From: Neoroseomonas lacus
GTDB taxonomy: Bacteria > Pseudomonadota > Alphaproteobacteria > Acetobacterales > Acetobacteraceae
Length of the DNA: 64,000 nt
NCBI RefSeq assembly: GCF_014644535.1
Contig: NZ_BMKW01000001.1
Span: 434,001-498,000 of the forward strand
Direction: 5' to 3'
The notes beneath the pieces were generated by a model. The model saw only the letters and a list, made by a program, of their open reading frames with translations, did no database searches and was not told the DNA's origin. This document shows, piece after piece, positions 53,194 to 62,125 of the stretch. Numbering within the stretch: position 1 is the stretch's first letter; every line of letters starts with the position of its first letter. The translations under genes and the position numbers were made by a program.

Positions 53194-54947
53194 GCGACCA
53201 TCCCCAATTCCCGCGCCTTGATCTGCAAGGCCAGCACCTTCGAATAGATGCGGCATTGTGCCAGCCCGCCGGCATGGAACCACAGCCCATTCTGGCCGGT
53301 GGGGCGCCACATGCCGTGCAATTCACCCTCGTCGTCGAAGCCCCAGACCTGCCCGACCCGATCGCCCACCGCATCGCCGAACAGCCGCCGCGCCGCCGCC
53401 GCCTGGCCCTCATACCCGGTGGCGAGCACGATGAGGTCGGCCGGCGTCACCGAGCCATCCTTCATCACCGCCCCGTCAGGCCCGAAGCGCTCGATATCGG
53501 CGAACTGCAGCAGCCCGACGCGGCCATCGATGATCATCTGCGAGCAGCCGGCATCGAAGTAATACCCGCCGCCCCGGTTCTGATACATGATCTGCCAGCC
53601 GGTATCGTCCTCGCCGAAGTTCAGGCGGAAGCCGCGCCGTTCCAGTCCCTCCAGCAACGCTTTGTCGGCCTGGCGGTTCATCACCACAATGCGCTGGTGC
53701 GCCCGCCGCATCACCGGATAGGGGAAGGAGGTGGCGAGCAGGTCCTTGTCCTCGAAGCTGATCTCCTCGTCGTAAAGCATGTAGGGCGCCTGGGCTTCCT
53801 TCAGGCTGACCACCAGCGAGGGGCGGTTCTGGATGATGCTGACCTCCGCCGCGCCCGAGACCGCAAGGTCCTGCGCCACGTCATGCCCGGAGGTGCCGGT
53901 GCCGAGCACCAGCGCCCGCTTGCCCGCCCAGTCGCGCCCGCTGCCGAGCTTGCTGGAATGGCGCACCGCGCCCTTGAAGTCCTTCAGCCCCGGAAGGTCG
54001 GGCATGATCGGCGTGGTGGAGACGCCATTGGCCATGATGATGTGGCGCGGGCGCATCCGCCGCGTCAGGCCATCGGCGCGCCGCAGCGTCACCTCCCAGC
54101 ATTGCGCCGCCTCGTCCCAGGACCCGCCGGCGAGTTCCGTGCCGGTCCAGACATTCAGCTCCATCGCCTCGGCGTAGAGCTCGAACCAATTGGCCAGCAT
54201 GTCCTTCGGGATGAAGACCGGGAAGGATTTCGGGAAATGCATGTAGGGCAAATGGTTGACGCGCGTTTCGTTGTGCAGCGTCAACGCGTGATAACGCTGC
54301 CGCCAGCTGTCGCCGATGCGCGGGTCGCGGTCCACCACCAGCGTATCGACGCCGAGCAGCCCCAGCCGCGCCGCGACCGACAGCCCGGCCTGCGCCGCAC
54401 CCACCACCAGCACCGCCGGGTCGCGGGCGGCATAGGCACGCGCCTTGTTGCGCCGGTCGAGCCAGTTCTCGCCGCCGAAATTCCGCTTCCAGTCGACATC
54501 CCGCCAACGCTTGCCATTGGCCGGATCCTCATGGCCGCGGATCTCCTCCAGCGAGGTCATCAGCGTCCAGGCGCGCGCGGCGCCGCCCTCAGTCACCAGG
54601 CGAACCACGCCCGTACAGGGACCTGTCGCGGTCTCGAAGGTGAAGATGGCCTCGATCGCCTCGGTCCCCGCGCGGGTGACGCGGTGCGGCGGGGTGCGGT
54701 CCATGGCAAGGGCGAGACCGCGCGGTGTCGTGGCCGCTAGCCTCGGCAGCAGCCGCCCGGCGATCGCCGCCGCCCCCGAGACGGTGCGCAGGTCCCAGGT
54801 GAAGGCGAGGATGTCGCGCCAATGGCACTCCGCCCCGAACAGCGCGGCGAGACGCCTGGCGTCGGCGGCTTCGAGCGCCGCCGCGAAATCCGCGATCCAG
54901 GCCCGTGCCGCAGCCTCGGTCGATGTGCCGGTGAGGATGCCGTCCAT
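53190..54947 (-). CDS. Flavin-containing monooxygenase with N-terminal SnoaL-like domain
   Basis: A 585-residue protein. An NTF2/SnoaL-like domain (about residues 1-140) is fused to a two-dinucleotide-binding flavoprotein. The first FAD motif is VVGAAQAGLSVAARL (Ala replaces the usual middle Gly) and the second is LGTGTSGHDVAQDL. Related proteins are FAD/NADPH monooxygenases of the CzcO/YUCCA type. GGAGGAAG precedes ATG 54947. The substrate is unknown; oxidation of a ring nitrogen or carbon in the local catabolic scheme is a guess. Confidence 0.88.
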   Translation of the reverse strand: MDGILTGTSTEAAARAWIADFAAALEAADARRLAALFGAECHWRDILAFTWDLRTVSGAAAIAGRLLPRLAATTPRGLALAMDRTPPHRVTRAGTEAIEAIFTFETATGPCTGVVRLVTEGGAARAWTLMTSLEEIRGHEDPANGKRWRDVDWKRNFGGENWLDRRNKARAYAARDPAVLVVGAAQAGLSVAARLGLLGVDTLVVDRDPRIGDSWRQRYHALTLHNETRVNHLPYMHFPKSFPVFIPKDMLANWFELYAEAMELNVWTGTELAGGSWDEAAQCWEVTLRRADGLTRRMRPRHIIMANGVSTTPIMPDLPGLKDFKGAVRHSSKLGSGRDWAGKRALVLGTGTSGHDVAQDLAVSGAAEVSIIQNRPSLVVSLKEAQAPYMLYDEEISFEDKDLLATSFPYPVMRRAHQRIVVMNRQADKALLEGLERRGFRLNFGEDDTGWQIMYQNRGGGYYFDAGCSQMIIDGRVGLLQFADIERFGPDGAVMKDGSVTPADLIVLATGYEGQAAAARRLFGDAVGDRVGQVWGFDDEGELHGMWRPTGQNGLWFHAGGLAQCRIYSKVLALQIKARELGMVA

Positions 54948-55026
54948 GGCGCCGCTTCCTCCATCCCTATGATTGTTGGGACGGAGTTTGGGCGCCACGC
55001 AACGGCGCGGCAAGCGGCGCGCGCGG

Positions 55027-55971
55027 TCAGGCCGGCGGGACGGCGCCCACCTGGTCGATGATCGGCCGATACCATTGCGGCCGGCGATGGGCGGCGAAGT
55101 TGAACATCTTCTCCTTGCCCTGGCGGCAGGCGTCGAGGTCGGCATCGGCGACGATCACCTCGTCGCCGAGCGTCTTCGCCTCGGCGACGACGATGCCATT
55201 CGGGCTGACGATCACCGACCCGCCGATCAACCCGGAGCCATCCTCATTGCCGGCCTTGGCGACCGAGACCGCCCAGGTCGCATTCATATAGGCATTGGCC
55301 TGCGCGGCGAGCGTCGAGTGGAAGGTGCGCAGCGAGGCGTCCTCGGTGGTCCCGCCCATCGGGTCATAGGCGGCGGAGTTGTAGCCGATCAGCATGAGCT
55401 CCACGCCCTGCAACCCATAGACGCGCCAGCCTTCCGGCCAGCGGCGGTCATTGCAGATCAGCATGCCCATGATGGCGCGGCCCCAGGATTCCGGCCCACG
55501 GAAGGCCGGGAAGCCGAGATCGCCATACTCGAAATACCGCTTCTCCAGCTGCTGGAAACGGTCGCCGATGCGCGGTTCCACCGTGCCTGGCAGATGGATC
55601 TTGCGGTACTTGCCGAGGATCGTCCCATCCGGCCCGACGGTGATCGACGTATTGAAATGCTGCCCCTGCGGGGTGAGTTCCGCGAAGCCCACATACATGC
55701 CGACGCCGAGCGCCTTCGCCCGGTCGAACAGCGCCTGGGTGTTCGGCCCGGGCATCGATGTCTCGAACCAGGCATCGACCTCAGCCTGCGTCTCAAACAG
55801 CCAGCGCGGGAAGAAGGTGGTGAAGGGCAGTTCGGGGAAGACGACGAGCTGCGCGCCCTGGCCGGCGGCATCGTCCAGCAGCGCGATCATGCGATCGAGG
55901 ATCTGGCGGCGGCTGTCGGCCTTCTGGTTGGCGCCCATCTGGGCGCCGGCAAGGCGGATGATACGGCTCAT
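55027..55971 (-). CDS. Carbon-nitrogen hydrolase (N-carbamoylase-like), paralog 2
   Basis: A 314-residue nitrilase-superfamily enzyme with E47 (FPELPFTTFFPR), K124 (KYRKIHLPG) and C173 (LICNDRRWPE). Very similar to the 51307-52278 protein and likewise N-carbamoyl-D-amino acid hydrolase-like. ATG at 55971 overlaps the small membrane protein by 4 bases. The paralogs probably differ in side-chain preference. Confidence 0.92.
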   Translation of the reverse strand: MSRIIRLAGAQMGANQKADSRRQILDRMIALLDDAAGQGAQLVVFPELPFTTFFPRWLFETQAEVDAWFETSMPGPNTQALFDRAKALGVGMYVGFAELTPQGQHFNTSITVGPDGTILGKYRKIHLPGTVEPRIGDRFQQLEKRYFEYGDLGFPAFRGPESWGRAIMGMLICNDRRWPEGWRVYGLQGVELMLIGYNSAAYDPMGGTTEDASLRTFHSTLAAQANAYMNATWAVSVAKAGNEDGSGLIGGSVIVSPNGIVVAEAKTLGDEVIVADADLDACRQGKEKMFNFAAHRRPQWYRPIIDQVGAVPPA

Positions 55972-56252
55972 TTGAAGAGATCCCTGAAATCCTGAAGCGT
56001 GCCACCAAACGCGCGCCACACCAGCGCGGCACCAAGACAGAAGCCACCGCCGAGCAGCAGCCCGGGCACGCCTTCGCGCACCCCGGCCTGGGCCGACAGG
56101 CTGGCACCCAGCAGGCCAAGCCCAAGCCCGACCGCGATGGCGATCATCGCCGGCCCGAAGCCTGGCTTCTGGCGCGGCGGCGGCGCATCGCCGGCGCGCG
56201 AGGGCCGCGGCGGGCGCTTCACCCAATGGCCGGGTGGTCGCTTGTCACTCAT
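55968..56252 (-). CDS. Small two-helix membrane protein
   Basis: A 94-residue protein with a basic, Pro-rich N-terminus (residues 1-33), then two hydrophobic helices (about 34-52 and 60-78). It overlaps the hydantoinase-like gene by 8 bases and the carbamoylase-like gene by 4, so it is firmly in the operon. Function unknown. Confidence 0.72.
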   Translation of the reverse strand: MSDKRPPGHWVKRPPRPSRAGDAPPPRQKPGFGPAMIAIAVGLGLGLLGASLSAQAGVREGVPGLLLGGGFCLGAALVWRAFGGTLQDFRDLFK

Positions 56253-57636
56253 CGCCGAGATAGGTCCCGTTGTGCTGGCGCGGCACGAACTGCCCGGCCC
56301 CCGGCTTGGCCAGCACCGTCTTGCCGTCCCAGATGCACGCACCGCGCAGCCAAGTCGAGGCAACGCGCGCCGACATCCGCCGCCCGTCATAGGGCGACCA
56401 GCGGGCATCCTCGTCGTCCTGGATCTCGCGCGCGTCGAAGGTGAAGTCGCCGGTCTCCATCACCACGAAATCGGCATCCGCCCCGATGCGGATCGCACCC
56501 TTCTTCGGGAACAGCCCGTGGAACTTCGCCGGCCGCTCGGCGCAGTACTTCGCCATCAGCGTCACCGGCAGCGAGCGTTCGGTAAGCAGGGTGAACATCA
56601 GCGGCGCGAAGGACTGCATGCCGGTCAGCCCGGCGCCCACGGTGAAGATATCACCGGTATAGGTCTTGCGATCCTTCGGCCAGGGCGCGTGATCGGTCGA
56701 GACATAGGCGATCTTGCCGGCGGCGAAGGCGTCCCACATGCGGGTGACTTCGTCCGCCGTGCGGAACGGGGGGTTGCACTTGCCGAAGCCCTCGAGGCGG
56801 ATGATGTCCTCCTCGGTCATGCACAGGTACTGGATGCAGGCCTCGCCGGAGGCCTTGCCGCCCATCCTGCGGAACACCTCGGCGATGTCGAAGCCACGCG
56901 CCAGCGATGAATGGGCGATATGGACATGCGCCCCGGTCTCCAGCCCGATCTCGAAGATCTCGAGGTCCGCCATGGTCTCGCACAGCGGCGGGCGGGTGCG
57001 GCAATGCCAGATCGGCGAGGTATGGCCGGCGGCCTTCGCCTCCGCCGTCATGCGGACCACGATCTCCTGGTCTTCATTGTGAATGCCAACCATCAGGTTG
57101 GTCTTGGCGATCTCGCGAAAGGCGGCGACCATGGTCGGATGGTCGATGCGCGGGAAGCGCACCGGGTCATACTCATATGTAGACAGCTTGAAGGAGCAGA
57201 CGCCGGCTTCCGCCAGCCCGGCGATGGCGTCTACCCCGCCTTCCTTCCTGATGGTGCCGTACAGCGCCATGTCGACATGCGACAGGCTGTTCACCACCTC
57301 GATCTTCTCGGCGAGGATCGAGGCATCGGTGACCGGCCGCGGCACGTCATAGGGCATGTCGACGCAGGTGGTCACGCCACCGGCCGCCGCCGACATCGAC
57401 GCCCCCTTGATCCCCGGCCAGCCGCGCGAGGAGGAGGTGTGCATATGCCCGTCCACCAGGCCGGGCATCACATACTTGCCGGAGAAATCCACCACATCCT
57501 TGGCCGGCGGGATTGCCCCTTCGCCGATCGCGGCGATGGTTTCGCCACGGATGGCGACATAGCCGTCGCGCAGCACCCGGTCGGACAGGACGATGTCGCC
57601 GCGGATGACGCGGTCGAAGGGGGCGGCGTCGGACAT
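56245..57636 (-). CDS. Hydantoinase/dihydropyrimidinase-like amidohydrolase
   Basis: A 463-residue cyclic amidohydrolase with the binuclear metal set: H64 and H66 (VDGHMHT), K150 carboxylysine position (FKLSTYE), H186 (GIHNEDQ), H242 (HIAHSS) and D315 (STDHAP). It would open a cyclic ureide such as a hydantoin, dihydropyrimidine or allantoin. First gene of the minus operon; ATG at 57636 is 117 bases from the divergent PEP-mutase-family gene. Confidence 0.9.
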   Translation of the reverse strand: MSDAAPFDRVIRGDIVLSDRVLRDGYVAIRGETIAAIGEGAIPPAKDVVDFSGKYVMPGLVDGHMHTSSSRGWPGIKGASMSAAAGGVTTCVDMPYDVPRPVTDASILAEKIEVVNSLSHVDMALYGTIRKEGGVDAIAGLAEAGVCSFKLSTYEYDPVRFPRIDHPTMVAAFREIAKTNLMVGIHNEDQEIVVRMTAEAKAAGHTSPIWHCRTRPPLCETMADLEIFEIGLETGAHVHIAHSSLARGFDIAEVFRRMGGKASGEACIQYLCMTEEDIIRLEGFGKCNPPFRTADEVTRMWDAFAAGKIAYVSTDHAPWPKDRKTYTGDIFTVGAGLTGMQSFAPLMFTLLTERSLPVTLMAKYCAERPAKFHGLFPKKGAIRIGADADFVVMETGDFTFDAREIQDDEDARWSPYDGRRMSARVASTWLRGACIWDGKTVLAKPGAGQFVPRQHNGTYLGDE

Positions 57637-57753
57637 GGGCTGGGACTCCCGGCAAGAAGGAAGGCGGGAAGCTACCGCCAGCCGCGCGCCATGCCCACCC
57701 CGGGCCCGGTTGTCCGTCTTGATGCGATGGCCGCGGCGGTGGAGCATCGCGGC

Positions 57754-58620
57754 ATGCAAACGCCCGCCGCGCTGCTGCGCGCCCGCCTCACCCCCGACAA
57801 CCCGGCCATCGCCATGTCGGCGCACAATCCGCTCTCCGCCAAGCTCGCCGCCGAGGCCGGCTTCGGCGCCATCTGGGGCAGCGGCTTCGAGCTCTCGGCC
57901 GCCCATGCGGTGCCCGATGCCTCGATCCTGTCCTGGGAGACGCATCTGGCCGCCATGCGCGCCATGGTCGAGGTGCAGGACGCCCCGGTCGTCGCCGATA
58001 TCGACACCGGCAGCGGCAATGCCGTCTCGGTCGCCTACCTGGTGCCGCGCTACGCGGCAGCCGGCGTCGCCGCCGTGGTGATGGAAGACAAGACCTTCCC
58101 CAAGGATTCCTCCCTGCGGGTCGGCGGAAGGCAGGAACTCGTGCCGGTCGAGGAATTCCAGGGCAAGGTCGAAGCCGCGCGGGTGGCGGGCGGCCCGCTG
58201 GTCATCGCCCGCACCGAGGCGCTGATCGCCGGCCTCGGGCAGGACGAGGCGCTCAGGCGCGGCATCGCCTATGCCGAGGCCGGCGCCGATGCCGTGCTGA
58301 TCCATTCCAAGCAGAAGACGCCCGATGAGATCATCACCTTCTGCCAGTCCTGGCCCGGCCAGGTGCCGCTGGTGCTGGTGCCGACCTCCTATCCGCAATT
58401 GTCCTTCGGCGACATCGCCGCGCTGGGCAAGGTCGGCCTGATCATCTGCGGCAACCACGCGATCCGCGCCGCGGTCGCCGCGATGCGCGACACCTTCGGG
58501 CGCATCCTCGCCGAGGGTGGCATCGCGGGCGTCGAATCCCGCATCGCCTCGGTGCGGGACATCTTCGCCCTGCAGGGGGACGACCACATGCGGGACCTCG
58601 AGCAGCGCTTCCTGCGCTGA
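57754..58620 (+). CDS. Phosphonopyruvate hydrolase-like (PEP mutase/ICL superfamily)
   Basis: A 288-residue TIM-barrel enzyme. MSAHNPLSAKLAAEAGFG, ADIDTGSGNAVSVAYLVPRY and VVMEDKTFPKDSSLRVGGRQEL are close to my memory of the phosphonopyruvate hydrolase subgroup (the DKTFPK loop; Ser where the hydrolase has Thr and PEP mutase has Asn). The KKCGH motif of isocitrate/methylisocitrate lyases is absent. It is followed by prpD. ATG at 57754 has GGAG upstream; the in-frame ATG at 57691 is less likely. Confidence 0.85.
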   Translation: MQTPAALLRARLTPDNPAIAMSAHNPLSAKLAAEAGFGAIWGSGFELSAAHAVPDASILSWETHLAAMRAMVEVQDAPVVADIDTGSGNAVSVAYLVPRYAAAGVAAVVMEDKTFPKDSSLRVGGRQELVPVEEFQGKVEAARVAGGPLVIARTEALIAGLGQDEALRRGIAYAEAGADAVLIHSKQKTPDEIITFCQSWPGQVPLVLVPTSYPQLSFGDIAALGKVGLIICGNHAIRAAVAAMRDTFGRILAEGGIAGVESRIASVRDIFALQGDDHMRDLEQRFLR

Positions 58621-58778
58621 TCGCCGAAGACGGCCGGTCGCACGCATCGAAAGGATGCATGGTCGGGCGAAGCGGACGGCATGCCCGCCCTTCGACCGGC
58701 CGGATTGGACGATCGCGCCAGACGAGGGCACAAGGCATCATTCGTGCTCTTTAGTGCTCTGTTGAAGGGAGAACGCCC

Positions 58779-60305
58779 GTGAAGCTCCACCCCGTGAAGG
58801 TCCACCCGTCCAAGTCGCTGCTCAAGCGCGAGGACCAGCTCGCCTGGAAGATGGCCGGCGTCGCCACCGACAAGGTGCCGGTCGAGAAAGACGTCCAGGA
58901 GATGATCATCAACCGGGTGATCGACAACGCCTCGGTGGCCATCGCCGCGATCAACCGCCGCCCGGTCGTCTCCGCCCGCGGTATGGCGCTCGGCCACGCC
59001 AAGAAGGCCGGCGGTGCGCAGGTGATGGGCGTGAAGTCCTCGACCACCGTCTCCCCCGAATGGGCGGCCTGGGCGAACGGCACGGCGGTGCGCGAGCTCG
59101 ACATGCACGACACCTTCCTCGCCGCCGACTACTCCCACCCCGGCGACAACATCCCCCCCGTGCTTGCCGTGGCGCAGGCGATGGAGAAGTCGGGCAAGGA
59201 CCTCATCCGCGGCCTCGCCACCGGCTACGAACTGCAGATCGACCTGGTGCGCGCGATCTGCCTGCATGAACACAAGGTCGACCACATCGCCCATCTCGGG
59301 CCCTCGGCCGCCGCCGGCATCGGCACGCTGCTCGGCCTGAAGCAGGAGGTGGTGTTCCAGGCCATCCAGCAGGCGCTGCACACCACCGTCTCGTTCCGCC
59401 AGTCGCGCAAGGGTGAGATCAGCTCCTGGAAGGCCTACGCCCCGGCCCATGCCGGCAAGCTGGCAATCGAGGCGGTCGACCGCTGCATGCGCGGCGAAGG
59501 CGCCCCCTCGCCGATCTATGAAGGCGAAGATTCCGTCATTGCCTGGGTGCTCTCGGGCCGTTCCAATCGCGACGACGTCTATGGCCCGGTCTACTACAAC
59601 GTGCCGCTGCCCGAGCCCGGTGAGGCCAAACGCGCCATCCTGTCGAGCTACACCAAGGAACACTCGGCCGAGTACCAGTCCCAGGCGCTGATCGACCTCG
59701 CTTTCCGCATGCGCGAGCAGATCAGCGACTTCGACGCCATCGAGAGGATCATGATCCACACCTCCCACCACACCCACTACGTGATCGGGACCGGGGCAAA
59801 CGACCCGCAGAAGATGGACCCGAAGGCGAGCCGCGAGACGCTCGACCACTCGATCATGTACATCTTCGCCGTCGCCCTGCAGGACGGCCGCTGGCACCAT
59901 GTCGACAGCTACGCGCCCAAGCGCGCCGGCCGCGCCGACACGGTCCGCCTGTGGCACAAGGTCGTCACGACCGAGGACCCGGAATGGACCCGCAAGTACC
60001 ATTCCAAGGACCCCGACGAGCTGGCCTTCGGCGGCCGCGTCGAGATCCTGTTCAAGGACGGCTCGAAGCTGGTCGATGAACTGGGCGTGGCGAATGCCCA
60101 CCCGAACGGCGCCAAGCCCTTCGGCCGCGAGGACTACATCCGCAAGTTCCGCACCATCACCGAGGGCCTGCTCACGGCCCGCGAGACCAACCGCTTCATC
60201 GAGGTGGTGCAGAACCTGCCGAAGCTGAAGGCGGGCGAACTCAGCGCGCTCAACGTCGCCCTGCCGGCCGGCACGCTGGCCGAGAGCAAGCCCGGCATCT
60301 TCTGA
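58779..60305 (+). CDS. prpD: 2-methylcitrate dehydratase PrpD (MmgE/PrpD family)
   Basis: A 508-residue Prp[47 protein letters not shown] and [25 protein letters not shown] are typical. It dehydrates 2-methylcitrate in propionate breakdown. The start is GTG at 58779, with AAGGGAG before it. The upstream 158 bases separate it from the PEP-mutase-family gene, and a prpC-like gene lies past the efflux module. Confidence 0.93.
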   Translation: MKLHPVKVHPSKSLLKREDQLAWKMAGVATDKVPVEKDVQEMIINRVIDNASVAIAAINRRPVVSARGMALGHAKKAGGAQVMGVKSSTTVSPEWAAWANGTAVRELDMHDTFLAADYSHPGDNIPPVLAVAQAMEKSGKDLIRGLATGYELQIDLVRAICLHEHKVDHIAHLGPSAAAGIGTLLGLKQEVVFQAIQQALHTTVSFRQSRKGEISSWKAYAPAHAGKLAIEAVDRCMRGEGAPSPIYEGEDSVIAWVLSGRSNRDDVYGPVYYNVPLPEPGEAKRAILSSYTKEHSAEYQSQALIDLAFRMREQISDFDAIERIMIHTSHHTHYVIGTGANDPQKMDPKASRETLDHSIMYIFAVALQDGRWHHVDSYAPKRAGRADTVRLWHKVVTTEDPEWTRKYHSKDPDELAFGGRVEILFKDGSKLVDELGVANAHPNGAKPFGREDYIRKFRTITEGLLTARETNRFIEVVQNLPKLKAGELSALNVALPAGTLAESKPGIF

Positions 60306-60315
60306 TGCCGACGGT

Positions 60316-60951
60316 TCAGGCCGTCCGCGCGGCCTGAACCGTCCCATAGGCGCGGCAGAACACGGCGGCGGCATGCTCCGCCGCCGCCCGCAGCGCGGCG
60401 TCATCCGGCACGCCGAGCCCAAGCCCGGCGCGCAGCCAGACATCGCCGCGCAGCAGCCCGGCGAAATCCACCGCCGCCACATCGGCATCCACTGTCGGAT
60501 CAAGCCGGCCGCGCCGCTGCTCATCCGCCAGCCACGCGGCCAGCGCGCGGCGCCCCGCCATCGGCCCCGCCTCGTAGAAGGTCGCGGCGATCCCCGGTGC
60601 GCGCGGCCCCTCGGCCATCACGATGCGGTATATCGCCAGCGTGCCTGGCGAGACGAGGAACCGCAGCGTCGCCGCCCCGAAGCGCGCCAGCCCCTCGCGC
60701 AGCGACGTGCCGTGCCCCGCCAACGCCACCGCCTCACGCGCCATGGCGTCGCAGCGTTCCGTCACCACCGCGCCGAACAGCGCATCCTTGCTCGCTATAT
60801 GCGCATAGAGCGTTGCCTTCGAGACATCGGCCTCGCGCGCCACCGCATCCATGCTGGTGCCGGACAATCCCTCGGCCATGAACAGCCGCCCCGCCGCCGC
60901 CAGGATGGCTTGGCGCTTGGCGGCCTGGCGCGGCTTCAAAGGGGCGGTCAT
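60316..60951 (-). CDS. TetR-family repressor
   Basis: A 211-residue TetR regulator. The N-terminal helix-turn-helix is AILAAAGRLFMAEGLSGTSMDAVAREADVSKATLYAHIASKD. The ligand domain is alanine-rich. It is divergent from emrA/emrB, so it probably controls the efflux genes and itself. The alternative start ATG at 60960 would add MDR. Confidence 0.92.
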   Translation of the reverse strand: MTAPLKPRQAAKRQAILAAAGRLFMAEGLSGTSMDAVAREADVSKATLYAHIASKDALFGAVVTERCDAMAREAVALAGHGTSLREGLARFGAATLRFLVSPGTLAIYRIVMAEGPRAPGIAATFYEAGPMAGRRALAAWLADEQRRGRLDPTVDADVAAVDFAGLLRGDVWLRAGLGLGVPDDAALRAAAEHAAAVFCRAYGTVQAARTA

Positions 60952-60959
60952 GCGGTCCA

Positions 60960-61033
60960 TCGGCTGGCAGGTTTCAGCTTTTTTACTTGCCCCTTTCCGT
61001 TCGGCGGCGCAATCAGAAACTGAACTGAACGGT
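60960..61033. promoter_or_regulatory. TetR/emrA divergent promoter region
   Basis: A short gap with TGAAC-GGTATG-GTTCA (61026-61041), an inverted repeat with 5-base arms that overlaps the emrA start region, and a TTTTTTACTTG stretch. It is a candidate TetR operator, though the arms are short. Confidence 0.35.
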
Positions 61034-62125
61034 ATGGTTCATATGCCTGACGCCCTCCCTCCGGTCTTGCCGACGCGTACCGCCCCCGCGGTCAAGCGCC
61101 GTCGCCGGCTGTCCCCGCGCCTTCTCGGCCTGCTCTGCATCCCGCTGCTGGCGGCCGCCGGCGGCGGCTGGTGGTGGCTGCATCGCGGCGAAGTCACCAC
61201 CGACGACGCCTATGTCGCCGGCGACATCGCGCCGATCTCCTCGCGCATCGAGGGCGACATCGAGGCCATCCTGGTCGCCGACAATGCCACCGTCACCGCC
61301 GGCCAGCCGCTGATCCGCCTGGTCGATGCCGATTGGCAGGCGCGCCGCGACCTCGCCGCCGCCGCCGTCACCGAGGCGCGCGCCGCCCATGCCGCGCTGC
61401 TCGCGCAGGAAGCCCAGGCACAGGCCAACCTCGATGCCGCCGCCGCCGCCGTGCCGCAAGCCCAGGCCGGCCGCGAACTCGCCGTCGCCGAGGCCGCCCG
61501 CTTCGGCTCGCTGGCGGCGAGCGGCGTCGGCTCGCGCGAACGCGCCGAGCAGACCCGCGCGGCGATGCACCAGGCCGATGCCACGCTGGCCGCCGCCCAT
61601 GCCGGCCAGGCCGCCGCCGCCGCCGCGCTGCCCGTGCTCGCCGCGCAGACCGAGAGCGCCCTCGCCCGCATCGCCCAGGCCGAGGCAAACCTCGCGCTGG
61701 CCGAGAACAACCTCGCCTACACCATCATCCGCGCGCCCTTCGACGGCACGGTGAGCAACCGCGCCGCCCAGCTCGGCCTGCATGTGAAGCCGGGCCAGGG
61801 GCTGATCTCGCTGACGCCGCCGGCCTCGCGCCAATGGGTGGTGGCCAACTTCAAGGAAACGCAGCTCGCCACCCTGCGCGCCGGTCAGCCCGTCTCGGTG
61901 GTGCTCGACGTAACCGGCGAGACGCTGCGCGGCCATCTCGACAGCTTCGCGGGGGCGACCGGCGCGCTGTTCAGCCTGCTGCCGCCGGAGAACGCCACCG
62001 GCAACTTCACCCGCATCATCCAGCGCCTGCCGGTGCGCATCGCGCTCGACGACAGCCACGCCATGCTGCGACCGGGCCTCTCGGCGACGGTGACGGTCAA
62101 CACCGACCCCGCTCCCGCGCCATGA
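61034..62125 (+). CDS. emrA: EmrA/HlyD-type membrane fusion protein
   Basis: A 363-residue periplasmic adaptor. A membrane anchor (about 24-45) is followed by VTTDDAYVAGDIAPISSRIEGDI and the lipoyl/coiled-coil HlyD blocks, with FDGTVSNRAAQLGLHVKPGQGLI and WVVANFKETQL near the end. ATG at 61034 or 61043 is the start. It overlaps emrB by 4 bases and forms a multidrug efflux pair. Confidence 0.93.
   Translation: MVHMPDALPPVLPTRTAPAVKRRRRLSPRLLGLLCIPLLAAAGGGWWWLHRGEVTTDDAYVAGDIAPISSRIEGDIEAILVADNATVTAGQPLIRLVDADWQARRDLAAAAVTEARAAHAALLAQEAQAQANLDAAAAAVPQAQAGRELAVAEAARFGSLAASGVGSRERAEQTRAAMHQADATLAAAHAGQAAAAAALPVLAAQTESALARIAQAEANLALAENNLAYTIIRAPFDGTVSNRAAQLGLHVKPGQGLISLTPPASRQWVVANFKETQLATLRAGQPVSVVLDVTGETLRGHLDSFAGATGALFSLLPPENATGNFTRIIQRLPVRIALDDSHAMLRPGLSATVTVNTDPAPAP

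Noticed and set aside
56911..57753. Upstream extension of the PEP-mutase-family gene
   Set aside because: It runs antisense through the hydantoinase gene. The conserved protein starts at 57754.
57754..58620. Annotation as prpB methylisocitrate lyase
   Set aside because: The KKCGH catalytic motif is missing and the DKTFPK loop fits PEP mutase/phosphonopyruvate hydrolase.
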